Both the position numbers and the translations under genes were made by a program. From Neelides folsomi (Eukaryota > Arthropoda > Collembola > Neelipleona > Neelidae), in the NCBI GenBank assembly GCA_034687125.1, contig JAQGBZ010000240.1, positions 1-64,000 on the forward strand: 64,000 nt of DNA, read 5' to 3'. Numbering within the stretch: position 1 is the stretch's first letter; each line of letters begins with the position of its first letter. Below the pieces are notes generated by a model that did not search any database, was not told where the DNA came from, and was given only the letters and a program-made list of their open reading frames with translations. Shown piece by piece: positions 10,343 through 23,223 of this stretch.

Positions 10343-12699
10343 TTAATGATGGAATCTCTGATGGAATTTTCTGGCTCTTTTGACCAAAGCGTAGTTGATG
10401 GTTCTTTTAGCTGCAGCTTTGATTTCCTTAGATGTCAAAACTCCTTCGTCTTTTTCTTCAATTCTGGCTGTCAATTCTCCTTCATCTTCAGAGTGTTCTG
10501 ACAGGGGTGGAGTGGCAACGCGAATCAAACGTCGTGGGATTCTCGGAGGCTTCAAATATTTACGAACGTTGATCTTATGGATGGAACTTTTGCCCTTGAG
10601 AATTTTCCTCAGCCCCTTGACCTCCTTCACACGTTTCCTCAGTTCCAAATGGAGGGTTTCGAGCATGGACCGAATGTTTTTTTTCTCGCTTTTGATGGAG
10701 AGCTTCTTGAGCAAGAAATCCACCCCTGTGCGAGCTTGGAATGTGAGCTCGTGGAGACGTTTGCCATGTTCCAAAGCTTTCTCAATCTCTCCTCGGTTCT
10801 TCACGGCAAGTTCTTCGAGTTGTTCGCGACGACGGAGGAATTCGGCATTGGTTTTCTCTCCTGTAAATCTAAAATGACATTTGATGAGTTCCAACTGATT
10901 ACGCTGTTTTTCTAATAAAGACACAAGCCGTTCTTTGAACCCTTCTTCAGCAATTAAACGTTCCTCCATTTTAAGAACATTTTGAAATCTGAAAATATTT
11001 AAATTATTATAAGAACACGAAAAATATTATTTTAAGTTAAGTTAATTAATTATTATTAAGTTAATTGATTATAAATAAGTTAATTAATTTTTTTAATTAA
11101 TAACTAAAATTCTACCTTGGCACGGCATCTTTCATATCTTTGATTCTCATCGTGTTCACAACTAAATTAACTTTCTCTTCATATTCCAGGATCTTGGAAC
11201 GAACAATATTTAAGAATTCATCTCCAGGCATCCTCGTCCCGTCTTTCATTCGGATTGTCACTTCATAAAGCTCTTCATCGTCGCTTGATTCAGAGTCGGG
11301 ACGTCGGGTCTTTTGGACCAATTCTTGATTTCGCTTTTCGAGAATTTGACTTGTCAGTTTCCGAGTCTCAGCAAGTTTTTTCTTCCGGATGTAACTCGCA
11401 TTGGCGTATTCTTCTTCTCGGATGATCAAATTCTTTGCTGCTTTTGAAGCAAGCTAAAACATATATAAATTGTTAATTAATTCTTCTTTGACTAATTGAC
11501 TTAAAAGTTTAGTTAAAATATCTGTAAGTCATTGTAATTAATTCATTGACCATCTTAAGACTATCGTGTTTATCATTAAGGTAATTCTTCTCATGAACTT
11601 CTTCGTCGTAGCGTTTTTGTTCGGCAGCAACAGCCGGAACAAACCGAGCATTTTCCTATGAAAGTAAAAAATGATAAAATTGCACACAACCTTTAATGAA
11701 TAATAAAAATGTAAACATTTATTCATAAATCATAAATTGGACAATTACTTGAACGAGAATATATTTAATCTCTTTGTATTTCCTATTAAGCATGAGAAGA
11801 CATTCCTTTCTCATTATAGCTCCTTGAATGTCGCATTTAATTTTTCTCGCTTTGAGGGATAGTTCAATGTCTGCAGGGTTTGATTCAGGATTTTCCAATT
11901 TCTCCATCCGATGGATCATTCGCTGGATTTCGTCCAATTTCGCCCATTCTTGTTTTAACCGATCAGCGCTGATGTTTTGTCTTTTGATCGTGTCAAAGAT
12001 TTTGTCTTCAAGCCACACAACCGCCTCCTATTATTTTATTTGTAAAGTTTAAACTTCTTTAAACCCGTAAAGTTAATGTCGTGTAAATAAGAATTCGATA
12101 AGGAAATATTGTATTGTAACTTACAGAAGGTTCTTTGTTTCTTAAAGCAAATTTGACATCTGGGTGACCTTCAACAGCAACTCGCACTGCTTCCTTTGAT
12201 GAGTTCAACACGTTGGCCAAATCATCACGGAGCTTCGCAGTTTCCCCAATTAAATCTTCATACTCAACGTATTTATTGTAAACTAAATTGATTCTTTCGT
12301 CCTCCTCCGCCTTGTGATAGCGTTCTAAATTATTAATTATAAAGAGTAAATTAAAAGGTTAAATTTAATTAATTTAATTCTTTGTAATAAGATTAAATCC
12401 ATAAACAAAGAATTGGAGAGAAAGTTCCAAGAGAAAGTCATGAGGGAATAATGAGACTTTGTCATTTGACGTTCGGTTAAATGATGAACAATTAAATCAT
12501 CAAAATTGAATTTTTGTCCAACGTCATCCTTTGATATTAATTTTTAATTATCAATTAAATTACCACGACTCTCGGAATGTTTCTTCATTTCCTCTCGTTT
12601 TTCCATGAGGGAATTAACTTCTTCTTGGATGAGGCTGCATTTCGGCCGAAGTTCTTCAGGCTTCTGTGAAATTCGGAAAGTTGAGTTTGACTTCTTCAT
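10343..12699 (-). CDS. Outer dynein arm docking complex coiled-coil protein, ODAD3/CCDC151-like
   Basis: Six exons (12564-12699, 12125-12324, 11749-12027, 11551-11655, 11116-11453, 10343-10988) sum to 567 residues, near the roughly 595 of human CCDC151/ODAD3. The protein is almost entirely charged coiled coil. The region EAVRVAV followed by EAVVWLEDKIFDTIKRQN lines up with the conserved CCDC151 stretch around its EHLDHRLREKVKQQNAL motif. In animals the protein helps dock outer dynein arms on axonemal doublets, so here it would serve sperm flagella or sensory cilia. The donor after exon 4 (AAGATG|GTCAAT) is poor, so that border is uncertain. The C-terminus is basic. Another axonemal coiled-coil protein cannot be ruled out without an alignment. 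Confidence 0.6.
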
Positions 12700-13151
12700 T
12701 TTTATTTTTTTTACAAGAACGCTAAATTATAAATTACAATTACAACACAAAAACCACGATCTTCAAATTCTTCAAAACTAAACATGATAATTATTATTTG
12801 GAGATTTTTAATGTTAATTTGTCTTGGATGTCTATAGTTACTTTTATTTAGAGAAAATGGATGAATTCGAAAGTCTTCAATTGTATCATTTAGAGATTTT
12901 GATAAGAATAAGAATACACAATTAGAATCGGGTTTGATGAAGCTCAGGAGCGGAATGACGACTAATGAGATGGACAGTTTGCTCTATGCGATGACTAATC
13001 ATCTTACTACATCTCATCCAATTACATAAATTACATTATTTTATAACAAAAACATTTAATTAAACATGATTATTAATATTATTAACTATTACCTTAAATA
13101 ATTAAGACCATTTATGAGTTAACAGAATTGTGACATTTTTATTTTATTTAG
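12700..13151. other. Shared upstream region between divergent ODAD3-like and F-box genes
   Basis: About 450 AT-rich bases. At 12857 a start codon opens MDEFESLQLYHLE, which could be the N-terminus of the F-box protein, but the expected GT donor after GAG (12895) reads AT. No other clear first exon for the F-box gene was found. Confidence 0.4.
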
Positions 13152-15294
13152 GTGCTTCAAAATGTTTTTGACCATCTTCCAAAATTAGACCTTTTGAGCT
13201 GTCGGAGTGTTTGTTCATATTGGTCGAAATGGAACCTCCGCTTTCGCCCTGATCATCGGGAAACTTTGCTCAAAATCATCACTAAATTATACGTCTTGGA
13301 CGAAAAGAGGAACGGGGAAAATTTCCTTCAAACGATGGGGCAAAGTTGGGACATTCCAATCAGTACTTTTTCACTGGTCAATCCAGCAAGCGAAATGTTC
13401 ACCAATAACCGAGAAGATGATAAGAATCTTTTGAAATTCTTCAATCAACGGCAGCCGAATTTCACATTTGGTTTTATCCAAATTTGCCAAATTGGGGTAT
13501 GAAAACACAACAATCATATTTACGCTTTTAATTTCTTTCAATTAGATTAAGATATGAAACTTTAATTAAGATCTAAACTTTAATTCTTAATAAGTAAAAC
13601 ACAATTAATTGTAATGATATAAATAATATTAATAAATAACAATTATTTATTCAAAAGCACAATGTGGTGGAATTCTTCAGGATTGGAATCTCTACATTGA
13701 TTCAATTGCCTTCATGGAGCATTTAATCAAATCCTCGAAACCATCACATTTGCCATTCGTCAACTTTGCTTCCCCTTCTTGAAAGAATTGGATTTAAGGG
13801 TGGATCGTTACTTTGATGAAACCTTAGCAGAAATGACGTACAATTCAAAGTATGGGAAATTCATGGTTTTTGTCGCTTCCTTGATCTCTTCCTCTCCGAA
13901 TCTCAAATCAGTGACGATTTAATCGTGCGAGATGTACGTTGGAATTGTTGAGGGCCTCAAGAAATTTAACAAACCTGAAGATCTTAAATCTTTCAAATTT
14001 CATTTCCTCATTAATGACAATTATTTAACCAACGAGAAAATGTTGCCATTGATCAAAGTTAAATCATCTCCTGCTCCTCGAATCAAATCCTTCACGTTCT
14101 CCTTCCGTCATAATGGGGAAGATAATTTTGATTTGGGACCGCTTATGAAATCAATGTCAAGATTCCTCCAATTGACACCGGAAATTCAAATTTTGCATTT
14201 TGACAAGTTTAACTTGCTTACAAATGATTACCAATACCCTTCATTTGAAATTTCCCAAATGCTCAACGTGACTTCAATTTCATGCTTAAAGTTTCCGATT
14301 CTTAATTTCCACCCTGAAAGTTTCCCCAATTTGGAAAAGATTCTTTTGGACGGTAAAAACTTCATTTCCTTTTTCAATATAATCCAAAAACCTGGATTTG
14401 GAATTTTGCCGATTTTAAACTCGGTCAAGATTGAAATCACTTGCGGGATTGACATCAACTGGAAGAACATTTTGTTTTTGTCCCAAAAGTTTCCCAATAC
14501 AAGGAAGTTGAAATTGAACTTGAGTTACAATTCCAATGAGGTCAATGAGGCTTACATCATGATGGATCGTCGAGAAACTTTCAAGACCTTTTGTCGGAAT
14601 TTTAATAACGTTGAAGATTTGACGCTGAAGTACATTGGGGACCATCTCGGATTTGGTTGTCGGATGAGGCGGAAAGGTGTGAAATTCCAAGGAACTTTGA
14701 CTTTGGACCCTAATGGATGGATCAACGAGTTAAATGGCAATTTTTCTAGTAAGTTTTCATTTTGTATTTCTCCTAGTAATTTTAATAAAAAGATTCGAAT
14801 AATATTTAATAAAGAATTTTAATCAAATAAATAAATGATAAATAATATGAACACTTATTTGTAAGCGTTGATTGATATTGATTTCTCAATTTATTCAGAA
14901 TTGAAGAATTTGACTTTCGAGTCGGCGAGAAACGATTTTTGTTCTTGTCTCCGAGAAGATGTTTGGGAACAAGGATTTCAAACTTTTGCAAGACTTGAAT
15001 CACTCAACATTAAACTCGTTGTAATTTTTTATCAAAATAATGTTAAAATTTATCTTTAATTATTTTTAAATTCGCTATATTTCAATTTCAATATTAATTA
15101 TTTCTTTTTTTTTGAAGGCTGTGAATTTGAATTTGAAGTGGATTGGTCTTAATATGCCACAATTAAAATTCCTCCGGTACATCAGCTACAATTCGAGCAC
15201 TGAAGATTTGAAATTTCTTAAAGAGCTTCGACCTCAAATGAAAATTTACCCAATTTCGGATCGAGTCGTCGCAACCAAGTTTACAATTCCATAA
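13152..15294 (+). pseudogene. F-box/leucine-rich-repeat-like gene with two frame breaks
   Basis: Recognisable exons are 13152-13496, 13658-14748, 14899-15020 and 15118-15294. The first begins VLQNVFDHLPKLDLLSCRSV followed by C-x-x-W, a good F-box core. Later exons have irregular leucine-rich-repeat character (LKNLTFESARN, LRYISYNSS). F-box/LRR proteins are substrate receptors of SCF ubiquitin ligases. Two lesions break the frame. Near 13722 the sequence runs into TAA and the reading continues one base out of register. At 13920-13922 an in-frame TAA follows LKSVTI, after which about 275 codons stay open to the next splice site. The start exon also lacks a usable donor. This looks like a recently decayed gene, but two assembly errors in an intact gene would look the same. 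Confidence 0.6.
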
Positions 15295-15581
15295 TTTAAA
15301 TCACATGCACTCACTTGATTAATTCAACTTATCAAATTAATTTAATTTATTCAAAACTTGTCTTTTTCCATTATAATTTTATTGATTTTAATCTAGTTCA
15401 AAATCTTTAATTATTTAGATTTAATAAAGTAAATTTATAAGAGTTTATCCATTTAAATAATTAAGGCCATTTTATACATTATTCTGTGATTTAAAAGTGT
15501 TTTGTTTAATATTTTTTATTTTGTTTATTGTTTTTAGTAATTAATAAGTGTATTATATGTATATTAATAAGTATATTTGAT

Positions 15582-16568
15582 TCATTTGCTTGTTTTTCTC
15601 TTTTTACTTTTTTCAATTTCATTTTCAAATTTGACCATGAAATGAAGCAACTGCCAAGGATTCCTCGCCAATACCTGCCGCGTATGAGCGGCCAAAACAA
15701 CGTCGCTCAACTCAACAAAAGTGTCATTGGCTCTGATGATGAATTTGTTGGCCATCCAATGAATGGAATTTCTTTGGTCCCTTCGAGTTTCCTGCTCCAA
15801 TTTGGTCTGTTGGAGATAAACAAGAGGAACTTGGGGAAACTCCACGGCTTCGTCCAACCTCTCGTAACCTTTGACCGTCAATCGTCGATTGAGGGCTTTG
15901 AGAAAAAACGAGAGGATTTTCCCAATGAAAATCGGGATGAGAATAAGGCAAACAATGTCAATGTGGAAACCCGAGTCGTTGAAGTGGACAAACCAAATCC
16001 AGGGATCTTTCCAATGGCCTTCCCTCGTCTTGTCCAAATAAACGTAAGGATTTTTAATTCCAGCTATGGCAGCTTTTCCAATTTCTTCATTCTCTTGCTC
16101 GTTGTCTAATCGGGCTTGTTCTTGTGCTTCGTATACAGTCGCTCCTTATTAACAATTAACACAAACCATCATTTTTAACCATTTTTAATTTCAATTATAT
16201 TTTTTAATTAAATAGTACACGTTAATTGGTTAAATATTAAATTACAGATTAATTGTATTATCTAAATGTCATTTCAACAATAAAGATAGTTTATGTTTAC
16301 TATCATAGGACAACATATTTTCATCGATCCAATCAACTTTAGCGACTTCGTAAGGATTTGGTTTGATCAGTACGTTAAATCCTCCATTTTGATTAAAATC
16401 TTCTGTTTTATTTTCTTCATCTTTTGGATGGGAATGATGATCAGTTTGATCAGATTTTTCATTGTATTCCTCTTCATTGCCTTCTTTCTCTTCCTCTTTA
16501 CTCACAACCCCCAAAAGCGAGAAGAAAAGATATAGAAGGAAAAAATGTAAAAAGTCCATTTTTATCAT
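15582..16568 (-). CDS. Signal-peptide single-pass membrane protein, unrecognised
   Basis: Two exons (16301-16568, 15582-16144) joined in phase 1 give 276 residues. The start has two nearby methionines; from the second (16559) the protein opens with the signal peptide MDFLHFFLLYLFFSLLGVVS. A very acidic, His-containing luminal stretch follows. Then comes a Trp-rich motif (GHWKDPWIWFVHFNDSG) directly before one strong transmembrane helix (IDIVCLILIPIFIGKILSFF). The last 130 residues are a charged cytosolic domain ending in a Lys-rich tail. I do not recognise the family. Topology suggests an ER or plasma-membrane protein. Open frames on the other strand over this region are shadows. Confidence 0.6.
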
Positions 16569-17318
16569 TTTAATTTTATATTTTTAATCATTTTAGTGTT
16601 ACAGTTTTGAATCTGAAGTTTCTATGCTAAAAGACTTTCTATGCTAAAGCTATCCTTCCTGACTATCGAATCTTTTATTCAAAAATTGATTCAGTAATTT
16701 ACTTCTAAAATTAATAAATTACCTAAATGGCTAATTTTTAAGTTTAAGTACGAAACTAAATAAATTTACAAAAGAATTATCAATTTTTTGATAATTGTTC
16801 ATAATTGTTCATTCAAAACATTAGAAATTGAAATGATGAAGAAATAATAAGGTGAGCATTGCCAAAACAAAAATGGCATTTACATTGAACCTTCTAGTAA
16901 TATATTTTTATATGAAATACTTTATAATATTTATATATATTATATGATGTATGTATATGATTATGATAGCACATGGATTATAACATTCTTATTAAATAAC
17001 AAAAATTAAAGCCAAAATACATTAAATGCCAATATGCCAAAACACATGTAAAGTTATAAAATTAAGTAACAAGTATTTGTAAGCGTAATGAGATGATGAA
17101 ATGGATCTGTTTTACAGAGTTTATTGATGATGGCGCATTTGGGGATCTTTTGAGGAGAATTGGTTGAATCAGCAATGGAAGCTATATGGAATGTATAGAG
17201 ATCTTTGTGATTCGTGTCCTCGTGGACTGAACTCCCTGACACTGACATTGAAGAGATAAAAGAGAAGATAGATGTGGTCAAGGGTCGCTTATCTCCTCCC
17301 TTTCCCTTCCCAACCACC
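16569..17318. other. Intergenic region, no gene seen
   Basis: AT-rich to about 17050, then a less AT-rich leader-like stretch (17100-17318) in front of the small plus-strand gene. A short direct repeat (TTTCTATGCTAAA twice) lies at about 16618-16647. Confidence 0.5.
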
Positions 17319-17911
17319 ATGATGAGAAATTCGGTCGTCTCCATCGTTCTCGTCTTCGCCATCTTTGGTAAATACTCAATTTACTAATTAAACATAATAA
17401 TCATTTAGAACACAATGATTCTCACACGCTGAACATTTAAAAAGCCTCATTACTGTTAAATATTTTAATACAGATATATCTGTAATTTTGAAATTTCGCG
17501 TAAAAATGTTAGTATTAATTCTTAAATAAAAAATATTATTTCCTATAACTAATTTTTATTAAAATGTTAATGTTAAGTGAATATCTAGTCAAACTTTAGA
17601 TTTTTTGTGGGATGTATAAGAATAGAAGAAAAAGGCTTTTTTATCATGAGTTCAACTCATTGAGTTGAATAGGAAATAAACGATTATGAAAGATATCGTG
17701 TTCAAATAATAATTTGTATATTCAGATTACATAAATATTTACACGAGAATCCTTTATTAGATGAAATTATTATTCAACCATGTTCTGGTCATTTGAATAT
17801 TATAATGAGTTTATTATACGTATTCATTTTATTATTCAATTCCTTAGGGTCGCAGTGTCATCAGGCTCCAGGTAATTTGATTGTCCTCAAACCCCACTTT
17901 ACCAAACGGTA
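17319..17911 (+). CDS. Tiny secreted peptide (about 38 residues) or first exons of a longer gene
   Basis: Exon 17319-17367 codes a start and signal peptide, MMRNSVVSIVLVFAIFG. It ends at a good donor (G|GTAAAT). The acceptor at 17846-17847 continues in phase with SQCHQAP. If the exon is not spliced again it reads on through GNLIVLKPHFTKR to a TAA near 17909. If the donor at 17872 is used, further exons would be needed and I found none before the MTTP gene. The processed peptide would have one cysteine and end in Lys-Arg. I cannot name it. The clean signal peptide and matching splice phase make it worth keeping. Confidence 0.35.
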
Positions 17912-18978
17912 ACATTTTGGACTAACCCAACTTTCACTTATTTCATTATTTCATTTATCCAAATATCTCTATTTAATATTTATTACTCAAATCACGACCA
18001 ATTTCATCATGAAGTCTATCAAAGTTGAATCCACAGTGGTAGTTTTAAAACAGCCAATTCCTCCACAACCTCTAAAAGTAAACGTTGAATATTTAATTTA
18101 CAATTAACTTTATTAATTAGATACCATAAAATTAAAATTCTTCGCGATTATAATATTATTCAAATAATGTTTCTTTTTTGCTTCCTCATCCCGGTAGCTA
18201 ATTTTAGTAGCGATTTGAAAGATTCCGTTAGCATGACACAAAGATTTATTCTCACAAGGAAGCATAAGTAGGATACGTAATTCATTGTGGTTAAAATACA
18301 TTGGAACCAACCGACCAACTTTTGTTCCTCTTCATGCTTAACTATTAGATATGTATCTTTTATATCAATCATGTATCTTTATAATATTAAATATCGCGTA
18401 GGATCATCAAGCTATGTCCAATTTACAAGTTAGCTTTTTTACCTATGTAGGACTGGGCTGAAGCTACAAAATAGAGAAACAGGTTAAACTATATTTTAAC
18501 ATATTATTTATAAGAACATTGTACTATATTTTTGAATCCCTTATGTTATTCAATGTCTCTGTGTCAAAGAATCTGTGAGAAATATTTTCACCGTAAAATT
18601 ATATACAAAGTTATCAATATCCAATGTGAGTTAAGTACCTTATCTTAATAGATATATAAGGAACAAATCTTTGTATAATATAGTTATTTGAAGTTAAAAA
18701 TATATATGTATTTATTTGGTATAGGTATCTTTGGGTAAAATCTCGGGTCTAGTTGTTTGTTACTTTTGCAAAGTTTTTTGTAAAAGGTCGGAGATGAGGA
18801 AAAGGTCCATTTTTTGAAAGAGAGAGAGAAATAAAGAGATTGAATAGGAATGTAATCTCTCTGGGTCGAATATTGTTTGTGAAGGGTCTGGGTATGTTGG
18901 GTGTGCGTCGTAGTCAGGTTTAGCTCGGGGCAGTGAGTCGGTGAGTTCTACAGGTGACTTGACGTGAGGTGGTGGAGG
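17912..18978. other. Intergenic; promoter and leader of MTTP at its 3' end
   Basis: AT-rich to about 18750. The final 230 bases (18750-18978) are clearly GC-richer, with runs of GAGAG and GGGT, and directly precede the MTTP start, so they are probably its promoter and 5' leader. Minus-strand open frames at 18113-18372 and 18760-19074 look spurious. Confidence 0.5.
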
Positions 18979-21900
18979 ATGCGGCTGGTAGGAATTTCCA
19001 TCTCCTTGGCCCTTTTCTCCTCCACGGCCTTTGCCTTCGTTCTCGTCTCTTTTGCAGCGACGGCGAAGCATCACTATGACCTCGGTTCTTCCTATTCATA
19101 CGCCTATACCCTCAAGCTCGAGCTCAATGAGCCAACTCCGAATGAAACTTCTTCCGTCGGATACAAACTCCTTGCTAGGACAATCATCTCACCACTTTGG
19201 GCTTCAGAGGTCAAAGGGACACTCGTACAAATACAAGTAAGTTTTCCATTTAAACATTTTATATTCATTTACATTTATTAATTAAGAAATAATTGTCATT
19301 TTGGGAATGTTGAAATTACACATATTTGATTGATATTGATATAAGTCATGTGTGTAATACTTAAAATATTTACCTGTACAAATAGGTACATAATTTATAT
19401 TTATCAAATCTTAACATTTATTATATTTTTGCTAATTTTCAATTATTGTGAGGGATTTTTAAATCGAAATATTAAAAATATTTAAATTGAATTTTAAATG
19501 TTTATTTAGGATAATTAGGTTAAATTGTTGTGCTGTATTTGATTGGCATGTTTTTTGATTGTGCAGGTGGAGAATCCGCAGCTGCAGATTAAATCCAGGA
19601 AGGCTCCTTTGCCCGAAGGCTTTCGCGACCATTCCTCGCAATTAGACAATGCAAAGATCAATCCGATTTTCGTACTAGTTAAAGACGGCGGAGTCGAAGC
19701 CGTTTATGCAGTTAAAGATGATGAGAAGTCAATTCTCAATATTAAAAAGGGAATTGCAAATTTACTACAGGTATCATTTAGTTTCATTCATTTACTAATA
19801 TTAAGGTTTTAAGATTTTATCAAACTTGTTAAAATAATTTAATTGATATGCAATTAAAGTTAAATTCAATATTTCATATATATGAATAAATGGAATATAT
19901 TTTTCATTAGTTCAAAGGTGTGAGTGGCAACGTGATAGAAAAAACGCCATTGGGAAAATGCAGCGTAATGTACGAGAACAAAGACACGCGACACGTAAAG
20001 AAATTTATAGCTTTTCCCTGTGAACCTCCGAAAATTGGAGGAACGTCGAGATATTCAAAAGTCCTTCAGACATCTTTCGACTCAAAGGCCGAAACAGACA
20101 TTTTCCTTTCGAGGGACACGGGAGTTCTCGAGGAAGTTCAAGTAGCTGAGGAACATTTGCTCAAAGTCAACTTAAAAAAAGACGTCGGAGCTTCCATTAA
20201 ATCTTCACAGGTCTTCAAATTTGAAGGTATTTGATAAATCAATTTAATTATAATAACGGAAATCGTATTAAATTGATTAAATGATAAACACAGTTTTATT
20301 TAATTCAAGGTGAAGATGAATCTATTATTTTTAAATTAATTATAATTGGTATAATTAAACATTTAATTTTTAAACTGATAGGTTTGAAAGGATATGACGG
20401 AAAAGTGTACAAAAGTGGTAGTTTGGATGGAGCCATTAAGGAGATCGAAGGAGCTCTTGAGATTCAATTAATAGAAGATTCTCTTGCACCAACACCATAT
20501 AAAATTCCTTATTGTGAAGCCAATCTATGTAAATCTGTTAGTTTCAAATACTTTAAAACTCCTTAATCACCCAACTTTAATTAAAAAAATTAATTTAATC
20601 TTAATCTAAAATGAAGTTTTATCAAATGGAAATGTTTAATCTTTTAGAATGAGTTTTTGAAGAAATCTTTAACTGTTGAGAATATGGCGACAACGAAAGC
20701 TGCCGCTGCGTTTCTTCAACTTGTTCCCAAATTGAGGGAATCTACCACAGAGGAAATTATTTCCATCATTAATGAAGATGTTTATTATTTGTAAGAAATC
20801 TCAAGCCATTTCATTTTTTTGTAAATTATTTTAATAATCTATAAGTATAACTAAAAAATCAGTAAGGTTTTTCCCCCAACCTTAAACTCGATGTATTTAC
20901 CTATATATGTATAAAGTAAAAAATATTTGGTGGTTTACGGATAATTTATTAAATTTTTCATTAGACCTCAACTTCTGGATGGATGTGCGGCAGTTGGAAC
21001 GATTGAAGCTCATCGGGCAGCAATGAAGTTTTTGGATTTCAAAACAGAGTCTGCTATTGAGAATCCTGAACGTTATTTACTTGGACTTTCATTAACTTCC
21101 AATCCTTCACCTGACATTCTTGCTAGTAAATTTACTAATAAAAATTTCTGTCATTATTTTCATTATATTATACATAATTTTATACTAGTTAAATTCTTTT
21201 TATTTAATCATTTAACTATTCGTTGTATATTACAAATAATTTTATTATTAAATAAGATAAATGAATTTTAGGGGAAATAAATATTTTCTTTCTTTATCAG
21301 ATTTATTCGACATTTTGAAAAATAAAGAAATTGGAAATAAGAAATTGGAAGAAACTTTGCTTCTCACCTTAGCCGCTATGACTCATACCATCACAGAGCA
21401 GCGGATTCGTGGACGACTCGAAGGCGATCTTTTAATCCTGGAACAAATTGAAGATTTTCTTAAAACTTCCCTTCCAACTTGTTCAGACTCAGATTGTGAG
21501 GAAAAAATCATTCGGGGGTTCAAAAATCTCCAACGGAATTCCACCGTTTCTTTCCTTTTCAATTTGGTGGAAACGAAGGAAGGACGTGTGGGAGTTGTGG
21601 CAATGAAAGCTCTCCATTCATTCCCTGACCATTTTATCCCAAAGTCATTTAGGAAAAACTTGTTGAAAATCGTCATTCAAATTGGAAGGAAATTTGATTC
21701 TTCTGCCCGCACTTTAGCCGTTGATATGATTTTGAGGAATTCTCCAACCAAGGAAGAAGTCACTGAAATGTTGGATTTAATGAAGAGAATTGATCGGAAA
21801 GACCACGCTGAAGTTTCCACTTTTTTGTTTCATCGACTGTTGGAATTTAGCGAAGGAAATGAGGAATTGGGAATTTGGCTCAGAGAGTTCATTGACAATG

Positions 21901-23223
21901 AGAAATTGAAGAATTATCATCATTTGGCTCATCGGGGTTTGTCGACGGCATTTTCCAGGAGTTTGGCTGTGACCCAAAGTGGAAATTCAACATTTTCCAA
22001 TGCCATCGAAATGACTGGGAAGATCTTGAAGAGAAGTAGCTTTGACGTGTATTTAAATGGAGAAACTGAAAATCTTCAACTCCTTTCGGTATTTTTACTG
22101 ATTTTAATATAAGTTTTTTATTGTATTTATTGGTAGATTGAATTTCATTGTCTTTTATGGCTTTCTTTGAAATAAATGGATCTATAAGTAATTATTTTTT
22201 ATTTAAGCTTGGAATCTTCGCTGGGGGTTTAAGTTCCTTTGCGAGTTCCAATGGGGAAGAAGCGGAAGAAGCGACGGATGATCCCGCAACGGCTGGAATG
22301 GAACTTACCATCATGGGAGTCCAAATGCGACCAATAATCTTTTTCTCTGGGAAAGGAGAACTCATGGGACTTGTTTGGTCTGGAGCTGGATCTGAAAGAA
22401 CAACTGCGCTCCAGGTTATTCATTTAAAAATCCTAACTCATAAATTATCTTTGGAATAAATATTACTCTTGTAATAATACCTAATAAATAATTAAGAACC
22501 CTTCAACTTTGAAGATTAATAAATTACTTCAATTTAATAGAGATTAATAAATTTATTATTCGGATTTCAGGGAAATGTCTTGTTACAAGATGAGAGGAAG
22601 GAAATTCCATTGATTAGCGGTCTCGTTGCTGAGGTTCTCGTCCAAGGAGGACTTTCCTTTGATTTGGCAGGGCAAATTCAAGTGTCTCTTTGGCATCGAA
22701 CGGCCAACTCATTAGTTGAGAATAAGTGAGTTAACTAACAATTGGATTGTTAAATTAAAATTAAATGTAATCAAATGTAATGAATTTCTTTTTTTGATCT
22801 TAGGGCTGGCCTTGTTCTCCAGAGCACTTTGAGTGTCGATACATCGTTCGTGAGGAGTAGAGTTGATTTAAGCATTGGAGCTGAAGCGGCTCTTCACTTC
22901 ACTTCAGATATTTCCTTTTATGAAGGAGTCCTCATGTGCCTTAAGCTCTCACAGCCTCAATTTACAATCAAGTAAATTATAAAAGAGCACAGCGCTTTAT
23001 CAAATCGTTTTAAAATATTTTTTTAAAATACTTGAAATTAAGTAAATTAACATTGTGAATTGAATGTTTTAGGCAAAATTTATTCAAGACTGAACGGATA
23101 GCGGGAAGCAAACACCGGCTGAGGAAGGCGAAATACATCACAACTCCCGTGTCCGGTCTCACCTATGCCCTCAATAGGAAAAACTCTCAGCTATGCGGAA
23201 CTATGTACAAGGAAGAACTCTGA
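18979..23223 (+). CDS. MTTP: Microsomal triglyceride transfer protein, large subunit
   Basis: Eleven exons (18979-19236, 19567-19770, 19911-20226, 20382-20536, 20648-20790, 20965-21125, 21301-22088, 22208-22414, 22571-22725, 22804-22971, 23073-23223) give 901 residues, the usual MTP length (about 890). The order fits the large lipid transfer protein fold: signal peptide (MRLVGISISLALFSSTAFA), N-terminal beta barrel from YSYAYTLKLELNEP, alpha-helical middle (residues about 330-620), and the lipid-cavity sheets with IMGVQMRPIIFFSGKGELMG, a typical MTP stretch. The protein loads triglyceride and phospholipid onto apolipophorin/vitellogenin-type lipoproteins in the ER lumen. It ends TMYKEEL, resembling an ER-retrieval tetrapeptide. 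Vitellogenin and apolipophorin are alternatives but are much longer or differ in the C-terminal half. Confidence 0.88.

Noticed and set aside
10395..10915. Plus-strand open frames of 112-160 codons
   Set aside because: They are antisense to the last exon of the ODAD3-like gene, which has family-like coiled coil and consistent splice phases.
15528..16109. Plus-strand open frame of 193 codons
   Set aside because: Antisense to the two-exon membrane protein, whose signal peptide, helix and splice phase are coherent.
18113..18372. Overlapping minus-strand open frames between the small peptide gene and MTTP
   Set aside because: Composition of AT-rich noise; no splice sites linking them to anything.
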